Shown here: positions 1 through 4,636 of the stretch, piece by piece | Numbering within the stretch: the first letter of the stretch is position 1 | How the letters are laid out: each line of letters opens with the position of its first letter | Source: a bacterium | Lineage (GTDB): Bacteria > Zhuqueibacterota > Zhuqueibacteria > Residuimicrobiales > Residuimicrobiaceae | Direction of reading: 5' to 3' | Assembly (NCBI GenBank): GCA_012523655.1 | Contig: JAAYTV010000606.1 | Coordinates: forward strand, 1-7,824 | Length of the DNA: 7,824 nt | Notes under the pieces: model-generated | Seen by the model: only the letters and a program-made list of their open reading frames with translations | What the model was told of the DNA's origin: nothing | Databases searched by the model: none | Program-made: the position numbers and the translations under genes

Positions 1-2
1 AA

Positions 3-218
3 TACAAGCAGATTCGCGAAATTTTTCGCTTTTGGCTTGTTTCCTTACGCATCCACAGACCGGTGATTATTCCTATCTTTTTATATTATAGTGACAAAGC
101 ACGTCGGGTGCTGAAAAACATTCGCATAAATTCAAGTCCCGGACCGGACAACCCACGGGCAAACCAGCCGGCAGGCCGCGGCCTGACCATCATCGATCAA
201 GTACAGGTTTCCTCTTGA
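3..218 (+). CDS. possible 3' end of an unidentified coding region, cut by the window start
   Basis: The frame beginning at base 3 is open for 71 codons and ends in TGA immediately followed by in-frame TAA (216-221). The translated end is basic and hydrophobic at first (it contains RFWLVSLRIHRPVIIPIFLYY, residues 9-29, split here only for description), then turns polar and proline/glycine-rich. I do not recognise a family. The tandem stop and the hydrophobic segment mildly favour a real gene end. Against it, an open frame of this length can arise by chance in 200 bp, and codon use shows no clear bias. It would lie upstream of the thioesterase in the same direction with a 78-bp gap. Confidence 0.22.
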   Translation, partial: YKQIREIFRFWLVSLRIHRPVIIPIFLYYSDKARRVLKNIRINSSPGPDNPRANQPAGRGLTIIDQVQVSS

Positions 219-243
219 TAATGGGACTCTAAATAGTTATTTT
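215..243 (+). promoter_or_regulatory. candidate sigma70-like promoter for the thioesterase gene
   Basis: TTGATA (215-220) is followed after 17 bp by TATTTT (238-243), matching 5 of 6 and 4 of 6 bases of the sigma70 consensus. Transcription would begin near 250 and leave a leader of about 47 nt with purine-rich GGAGG (276-280) and GGAG (283-286) before the ATG at 297. The box overlaps the stop codons of the possible upstream frame. The match is by eye only. Confidence 0.35.
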
Positions 244-296
244 GAACAGCGGGTAATACCTGAAAGTCAACATAGGGAGGATGGAGATAAATATAA

Positions 297-1031
297 ATGA
301 AACACAGCAACAGCCTGCGGATTACATCCTACCATATCAATCGCACCGGCGAGGCGTCACTCCCCTTTCTCTTCTGGTACATGCAGGAGATCGCCTGGGA
401 ACACGCCCATGAACTGGGGTTCGGCTTTGACCATCTGCGCCAGGACCGGCTTTTCTGGGTTCTGGCCAGACTCCATGTCAAATTGAAGCGAAGGCCCAGA
501 TGGACGGAAAAGATCACCCTGGATACTTGGTCCCGCGGAACCGATGGCTTTTTCGCCTATCGCGATTACCTGTTCCGGGATTCCGCCCGGCAGGAGATCA
601 TCACCGCCACCAGCAGTTGGCTGGTCTTGGATCTGGATAGAAGACGGATTCAACGGCTGAGTCAGCTAAAAAATTTTCCCGAGTATCAGGAAAGCCTTCT
701 AGGCGCTAATCCAGAAAAGGTAGAATCTGCGGCAACTGAGAACATCCCTGAATTCACGGCCGTGCATTTCAATGACATCGATATCAATCAACATATCAAC
801 TCTGGCCGTTATCTGGAGCGAATCGACAACACTTACACCCCTGAATTTCAATACAAACATATTCTTAAAGAAATAGCAGTAAACTTTATCAAAGAGGGAA
901 TGCCTGAAGACCTTATCGCAGTGAGAAAACAACTCCTGTCCAGCCAAGAACACCTCTGCAGCGTAACCCGACAAAGCGATGGAGCGGATCTCATCCGAGC
1001 CAGGCTGATGTGGGAGGAAAAGCCGGAGTAG
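297..1031 (+). CDS. acyl-ACP thioesterase (FatA/FatB-type, double hotdog)
   Basis: This 244-residue cytoplasmic enzyme should hydrolyse acyl-acyl carrier protein to free fatty acid, ending chain elongation in type II fatty-acid synthesis. Two hotdog folds are expected. The first covers about residues 5-135 and includes RPRWTEKITLDTWSRG near 66-81. The second starts near 150. The catalytic D-x-N-x-H signature is present as D162, N164 and H166, followed by N168 and Y172. E200 lies 34 residues after the histidine, the same spacing as the catalytic H285/E319 of plant FatB. The cysteine that follows this Glu in plant enzymes is G201 here. Length fits bacterial members, which lack the plant transit peptide. 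The ATG at 297 is preceded by GGAG ending 10 nt upstream. The in-phase hotdog start and lack of a signal peptide support this start. Chain-length preference cannot be read from sequence. Annotation confidence is high. Confidence 0.93.
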   Translation: MKHSNSLRITSYHINRTGEASLPFLFWYMQEIAWEHAHELGFGFDHLRQDRLFWVLARLHVKLKRRPRWTEKITLDTWSRGTDGFFAYRDYLFRDSARQEIITATSSWLVLDLDRRRIQRLSQLKNFPEYQESLLGANPEKVESAATENIPEFTAVHFNDIDINQHINSGRYLERIDNTYTPEFQYKHILKEIAVNFIKEGMPEDLIAVRKQLLSSQEHLCSVTRQSDGADLIRARLMWEEKPE

Positions 1032-1099
1032 CGCCGGAGAAACCTGGTCCCCGCTGATTCGCCACTCAAAATCCGCAATCTGTAAGGCAAGAAAAAGAA

Positions 1100-1117
1100 G
1101 GTGAACAGCTGTTTACC
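1100..1117 (+). promoter_or_regulatory. operator-like palindrome upstream of the small-protein promoter
   Basis: GGTGAACAG / CTGTTTACC form an 18-bp dyad with eight of nine pairs complementary and the ninth a G/T opposition. It lies 69 nt after the thioesterase stop and 27 nt upstream of the candidate promoter at 1144-1172. The spacing suits binding of a dimeric regulator, but no regulator gene is in the window. It has no spacer for an RNA loop, so DNA binding is more likely than a hairpin. Confidence 0.35.
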
Positions 1118-1143
1118 CTCAGCCAAGAATTCGGATAAAACCC

Positions 1144-1172
1144 TTTGCATTTAACCATTATTATGCTATATT
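1144..1172 (+). promoter_or_regulatory. candidate promoter for the 97-aa gene (sigma70 or Bacteroidota type)
   Basis: Two readings overlap. As sigma70: TTGCAT (1145-1150), 16-bp spacer, TATATT (1167-1172). As the Bacteroidota -33/-7 type: TTTG (1144-1147), 19 bp, TATATTTT (1167-1174), seven of eight bases of TAnnTTTG. The region is the most AT-rich part of the 1032-1279 gap. Transcription would start near 1180, leaving a leader of about 100 nt before the ATG at 1280. Confidence 0.5.
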
Positions 1173-1186
1173 TTTAACGCAGAGGT

Positions 1187-1207
1187 TGACCTCACGATGT
1201 GAGTTCA
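1187..1207 (+). promoter_or_regulatory. dyad just downstream of the candidate start site (operator or leader hairpin)
   Basis: Arms TGACCTCAC (1187-1195) and GTGAGTTCA (1199-1207) are complementary at eight of nine positions around a GAT spacer. The site would cover about +8 to +28 of the transcript from the 1144-1172 promoter. That position suits either a repressor site or a short 5' hairpin. No T tract follows, so it is not a terminator. Confidence 0.35.
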
Positions 1208-1279
1208 GGGCATCCGTCTGCGAAAATCATTTAACTAACTTTCATTACCCGTCACATGGTAAATTGAAAGGAGAACACC

Positions 1280-1573
1280 ATGGGAAACGCACTACCATTG
1301 ATCATCCAGCTCATCAGCGGCGCGTTGGGCGGCAATCTCGCAGGTTCTTTGATGAAAAAATTGTCGCTGGGTTCTGTTCTCAATTCCATCATCGGCATTC
1401 TGGGCGGTGGCTTGGGCGGACAAATACTCAACTCGATCGGAGTAGCCACCACAACTGGAGCTGGCTTGGATCTTGGCACCATCATCAGCAACATCCTTGG
1501 TGGCGGCGTCGGTGGCGGCGTGGTACTGGCCATTATTGGTCTTCTAAAGCAGGTTTTTGGGAAAAAGTCGTAA
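1280..1573 (+). CDS. small glycine-rich hydrophobic protein, function unknown
   Basis: This is a 97-residue protein. It has three hydrophobic, glycine-patterned stretches: LIIQLISGALGGNLAG (about 7-22), a run around SIIGILGGGLGGQIL (36-50), and TIISNILGGGVGGGVVLAIIGLL (about 67-89). It ends with the basic tail KQVFGKKS. Repeated GxxxG and GGG patterns resemble glycine-zipper segments that pack in membranes or oligomerise. The low charge and short length suggest a membrane-inserted or self-assembling protein. I recall similar unnamed bacterial proteins beginning MGN-hydrophobic-LISGA-GGN but know no function. The start is firm: AAAGGAG (1267-1273) lies 6 nt before ATG. The gene has its own promoter candidate and two nearby dyads. 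A DUF4332 gene follows after 115 bp. Alternatives such as a bacteriocin or channel-forming peptide cannot be excluded, but no processing site or immunity partner is evident. Confidence 0.8.
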   Translation: MGNALPLIIQLISGALGGNLAGSLMKKLSLGSVLNSIIGILGGGLGGQILNSIGVATTTGAGLDLGTIISNILGGGVGGGVVLAIIGLLKQVFGKKS

Positions 1574-1688
1574 TTCAAATTGACCAGGCCTTTGCTTCAT
1601 GTGCGGGGGCCACTTTTTTTGCATCGGGAACCACAGTGAGCGTCCAGCCCAAGCTGGAATACTCTTTGTTCAACCGGAGAAACGTGCT

Positions 1689-2093
1689 ATGGCGAACATC
1701 AAGGACATTGAAGGAATTGGTCCGGCCTATGCCGAGAAACTTAAGCCAGCCGGCATCACCACAGTATCTGCTCTGCTGAAAAAAGGGGCAGCACCCCAGG
1801 ACCGAAGGAATCTGGAGGCTGCCACCGGCATCAGCCATGAATTGCTCCTCAAGTGGATCAATCATGCGGATTTGATGCGCGTCAAGGGAGTTGGTCCTGA
1901 ATATGCCGAGCTCCTGGAAGCTGCGGGCGTCGACAGCCTGCCGGAGCTGGCCCAACGGAATGCCGAAAACCTTCATCCTAAGATGATGGCAATCAATGCT
2001 GAGAAAAAACTAGTTCGTCGTCCGCCCTCCCTCAAACAGGTGAAGGGTTGGATCAAACAGGCGAACCATCTGCCTCGCACCATTACGTATTGA
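1689..2093 (+). CDS. DUF4332 helix-hairpin-helix protein
   Basis: This 134-residue soluble protein has two helix-hairpin-helix units: DIEGIGPAYAEKLKPAGI (6-23) and RVKGVGPEYAELLEAAGV (64-81), each with the GxGP-xYAxxL core. A conserved tail, RRPPSLKQVKGWIKQAN (110-126), follows. This order fits the DUF4332 family over nearly its whole length. Helix-hairpin-helix GIGP turns often contact DNA backbone non-specifically, so nucleic-acid binding is a reasonable but unproven role. An ATG at 1599 would extend the protein by 30 residues. The ATG at 1689 is preferred because GGAG (1676-1679) sits 9 nt upstream and family members begin just before the first IEGIGP. The extension also has no recognisable homology and no ribosome site. 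The gene may be co-transcribed with the 97-residue gene upstream. A strong terminator begins 22 nt after its stop. Confidence 0.92.
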   Translation: MANIKDIEGIGPAYAEKLKPAGITTVSALLKKGAAPQDRRNLEAATGISHELLLKWINHADLMRVKGVGPEYAELLEAAGVDSLPELAQRNAENLHPKMMAINAEKKLVRRPPSLKQVKGWIKQANHLPRTITY

Positions 2094-2115
2094 TACACCT
2101 CTGGCGTTCACTCAG

Positions 2116-2153
2116 GTGCAAAGTATCCGTTGGATGCTTTGCACTTTTTTTTT
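2116..2153 (+). terminator. strong intrinsic terminator after the DUF4332 gene
   Basis: A 13-bp stem (2116-2128 with 2132-2144, one G/T pair) closes a GTT loop and is followed directly by nine T residues (2145-2153). The lower stem is GTGCAAAG / CTTTGCAC. It should end transcripts from the upstream unit. It also lies directly before AAGGA (2156-2160), the ribosome site of the next gene, leaving no room for a normal promoter between the two. Confidence 0.9.
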
Positions 2154-2168
2154 ACAAGGAACTCAACC

Positions 2169-4247
2169 ATGGCGTACATCGCAAAAACAAAGTCGCTGCT
2201 TTCTCTCCTGCTGCTCACGTTTAACGCCCTGATATTCGCAAACCAGCCCAACCGCACAGACGTGAAAGGATGGATGGAATCCTCCTTTACTCAGCCGGAT
2301 CGCTTCTTCTTTTCCTTGCGTTATAATGACAAACCCCTGGCGCAGCTGGTGGAAGGATGGAAATCCGATCAGATCACCAGACGAAGCGGTGCGGACCAGT
2401 TGGAGCGCGATTATATTTTCATTGATCCGGCCACCGGCCTGCAGCTCACTTGCAGCTGCACCCTATGGGAAAATTCCTCAGCTGTGGAATGGGTCCTGCG
2501 GATCAAGAACACCGGCAAGCGAACCACGCCGATCATCAGCGACCTCCAGGCTTTAGACCTGGTTACTGGCAGACAGCGCAAGGATCCGGTCCTGCACTAT
2601 GCCCGCGGCGCGGTGTGCTCCTGGGATGACTTTCAGCCCATGCGCCGCGTCTTGAACCGGGGCGCCAAAATGGCCCTGCAGCCTGGCGGCGGCCGTTCCT
2701 CCAGCGATTTTCTGCCGTTTTTCAATCTCGAGCAGGCGGATCAGTCAGGCCTGATCATTGCGGTCGGCTGGAGTGGAGAATGGAGAACAGAATTTTCCGC
2801 GGATTCGAGCAGGGCCACGCGAATCCGCAGCGGCATGGCGATGACCCGGCTGGTGCTGCACCCGCAGGAGGAGATCCGCAGTCCCCGCATTGCTTTGATC
2901 TTCTATCAAGGTGCACCTGGAGCAGGTCAAAACCTCCTGCGTCGACACCTCCTGGCACACCATCGGCCCAAAAGAAATAATCAGCCGATTTCCACGCCGC
3001 TTTTCGCCGCCAGCTGGGGCGGCACACCGGCAACCGTCCATGTTGAAGATTGCCGAAAAATCATCGAAGCCGACCTGCCGGTCGACTACTACTGGATCGA
3101 TGCCGAATGGTTTGGCACGGGCAAATGGCATCAAACGGTGGGCGATTGGCGCGTTAAAAAAGAGCTCTATCCCGAAGGCCTTAGACCGATCAGCGACCTG
3201 TTGCACAGCGCGCAGCGCTTCTTTCTGTTGTGGGTTGAGCCGGAACGGGTTTGCCAGGCCACACCCTGGTATCGCCAACATTCCTCCTGGCTTTTATCCG
3301 TTCCGCAGGCTCAGCGTCATTACAATTGGGGCCAATCCCAATCCGAACCGGACTGGGTCAAGTGGGAAAGCCTGAGAAATCAAATCTGCGACCATGACCG
3401 GTTATTCAACTTTGGCGATCCGGCGGCGCGAAAATTTCTCATCGATTATTTTTCACAGCTCATCGAAATCAATGGCATCGACTGTTTCCGTCACGACGCC
3501 AACATCGGACCGCTGGAATTCTGGCGCGCCGCCGATGCACCGGACCGGCAGGGATGGACAGAAATCAAATGGGTGGAAGGTTTGTATGCGTTCTGGGATG
3601 AACTGCTGCAGCGCCACCCCGGGCTGATCATCGATAATTGCGCCTCCGGCGGCCGGCGCATAGATCTGGAATCAATGAGCCGCAGCACACCGTTCTGGCG
3701 CACCGATTATCCCAGCAATACGGAAGCCAAACAGTGTCACACCTATGGCCTGGCGTCCTGGGTTCCGCTCAATGCAACCGGCGATGTTCGCCCGATGACT
3801 GATGATCTTTACTCTTTTCGCAGCACGTTTTCCAGCAGTATGGTGCTCGATCTGTCCGGCATCGGAGCGATGGATCTCCGCGATCCCAAGCTGGTGCGCG
3901 CCAAAAAACTTCTGCAGCAGTATCGCGCTGTGCAAGACTATTTCCTCGGCGATTACTACCCTCTCTCCTGCTATTCGCAGGCTGCGGATGCCTGGATGGC
4001 CTGGCAGTTCAACCGGCCGGATCTTGGCGAAGGGATGATTCAGGTTTTTCGCAGACCACAGAGCTTTCTCGAGTCTGGGACCTTCCCCCTGGTCGGCCTG
4101 GAACCCGAGGCGAGTTACCTGGTCCGAAATCAGGATGAGGAAGCGGTCCATGAAATGATGGGCCGTGATCTGATGGAAAAAGGATTGGCCGTATATCTGC
4201 CGGAAAGACCGGCGGCGGTGGTGGTGATTTACAAAAAAAAGCGGTAG
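2169..4247 (+). CDS. exported GH36-type alpha-galactosidase-like glycoside hydrolase
   Basis: This 692-residue protein has an N-terminal signal peptide (about 1-24, ending LIFA). An N-terminal beta-sandwich (about 30-275, with WSGEW at 201-205) precedes a TIM barrel (about 276-600) and a C-terminal beta domain. GH36 landmarks appear in order: DAEWFG (311-316), GDW (325-327), LWVEPERV (354-361), FNFGDP (413-418), RHDAN with likely nucleophile D443, DNCASGGRRID (489-499), and RTDYPSN with likely acid/base D513. The 70-residue gap between the two catalytic Asp equals that of Geobacillus AgaA (D478/D548). Substrate contacts differ: the usual DDGW is DAEW and the usual KWD is RHD. Alpha-galactoside cleavage is therefore only the family default, and alpha-N-acetylgalactosaminide or another alpha-glycoside is possible. 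ATG 2169 is chosen for AAGGA 8 nt upstream and the signal peptide. A TTG at 2130 falls inside the terminator hairpin. Action in the periplasm or outside the cell is inferred. Confidence 0.9.
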   Translation: MAYIAKTKSLLSLLLLTFNALIFANQPNRTDVKGWMESSFTQPDRFFFSLRYNDKPLAQLVEGWKSDQITRRSGADQLERDYIFIDPATGLQLTCSCTLWENSSAVEWVLRIKNTGKRTTPIISDLQALDLVTGRQRKDPVLHYARGAVCSWDDFQPMRRVLNRGAKMALQPGGGRSSSDFLPFFNLEQADQSGLIIAVGWSGEWRTEFSADSSRATRIRSGMAMTRLVLHPQEEIRSPRIALIFYQGAPGAGQNLLRRHLLAHHRPKRNNQPISTPLFAASWGGTPATVHVEDCRKIIEADLPVDYYWIDAEWFGTGKWHQTVGDWRVKKELYPEGLRPISDLLHSAQRFFLLWVEPERVCQATPWYRQHSSWLLSVPQAQRHYNWGQSQSEPDWVKWESLRNQICDHDRLFNFGDPAARKFLIDYFSQLIEINGIDCFRHDANIGPLEFWRAADAPDRQGWTEIKWVEGLYAFWDELLQRHPGLIIDNCASGGRRIDLESMSRSTPFWRTDYPSNTEAKQCHTYGLASWVPLNATGDVRPMTDDLYSFRSTFSSSMVLDLSGIGAMDLRDPKLVRAKKLLQQYRAVQDYFLGDYYPLSCYSQAADAWMAWQFNRPDLGEGMIQVFRRPQSFLESGTFPLVGLEPEASYLVRNQDEEAVHEMMGRDLMEKGLAVYLPERPAAVVVIYKKKR

Positions 4248-4285
4248 CCATGTAACGCGCTGCTTACCAGCTTTTCTCCTTTCCA

Positions 4286-4316
4286 CCTGCCGGCGGATTG
4301 AATCGCCGCCGGCAGG
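4286..4316 (+). terminator. possible weak terminator after the GH36 gene
   Basis: CCTGCCGGCGG (4286-4296) pairs perfectly with CCGCCGGCAGG (4306-4316) around a 9-nt loop, starting 38 nt after the GH36 stop. The trailing sequence has only broken pyrimidine runs (CTTTTCCCCTCTTT, 4324-4337), so the U tract is poor. It may instead be a transcript-stabilising 3' hairpin. Confidence 0.45.
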
Positions 4317-4389
4317 ACCAGCTGCTTTTCCCCTCTTTAGCAGACCGTCCGTTTCATTTCCCTTGTCGATAAAAACTTTCAGCCGCTCG

Positions 4390-4461
4390 ACCGGCAAAGC
4401 CGGTTTGAGGTGTGGCATAGGGTTTGCTAAAAAACCCATGTCAGCCGCTGAGTGCAGCGGC
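4390..4461. repeat. three short hairpins in a row in the GH36-PKD gap
   Basis: Three perfect short inverted repeats follow one another. ACCGGC / GCCGGT (4390-4404) has an AAA loop. GGGTTT / AAACCC (4420-4437) has a 6-nt loop. GCCGCTG / CAGCGGC (4444-4461) has an AGTG loop. TCAGCCGCT occurs twice, at 4379-4387 and 4441-4449, leading into the first and third hairpins. The cluster could be a structured leader, a decayed repeat element or a chance effect of GC-rich sequence. Confidence 0.35.
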
Positions 4462-4636
4462 GAAGGTTGGCCTGGGATTGACTTCGTTTAATTCATTCAA
4501 AATCAATAAAGATTTTTACTCCAAAGCAGACGTTTTTGCTGCCCTGACCGGCTGTCATAAAAATACTGCAGTGAACATGATTAGAATGTTTCAGATGTCA
4601 CAAACAATCAACTCGATTAACGTTGAGGACAAGACC

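Larger units (their letters stand above)
4248..4636. other. 389-bp intergenic region with four hairpins, no gene seen
   Basis: The frame of the downstream gene stays open back to 4424, but that extension has no family resemblance, no ribosome site at its TTG, and lies upstream of a good signal-peptide start at 4637. The first half is GC-rich and holds four inverted repeats (4286-4461). The second half (about 4480-4620) is AT-rich and probably holds the promoter of the PKD gene. TTGACT at 4478-4483 resembles a -35 box but has no convincing partner. Confidence 0.6.

Noticed and set aside
61..117. TATAAT on the minus strand (85-90), a possible divergent promoter
   Set aside because: No acceptable -35 box lies 16-18 bp upstream and no minus-strand gene is present.
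1590..1620. GC-rich stretch followed by seven T residues between the 97-aa and DUF4332 genes
   Set aside because: It looks like a terminator at first, but only a 3-4 bp stem can form before the T run, so it is not supported.
1186..1779. 197-codon plus-strand frame overlapping the 97-aa and DUF4332 genes
   Set aside because: Its start lies inside a dyad, it has no ribosome site, and its Trp/Arg/His-rich translation is typical of an out-of-frame reading of the glycine-rich gene.
3672..4439. 255-codon minus-strand frame over the 3' half of the GH36 gene
   Set aside because: It opposes the conserved catalytic region, runs through the intergenic hairpins and lacks any recognisable domain.
4424..4636. 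71-residue N-terminal extension of the PKD protein from TTG 4424
   Set aside because: It would bury a clear signal peptide, begins within a hairpin, has no ribosome site and resembles no family. ATG 4637 has GAGGA 7 nt upstream.
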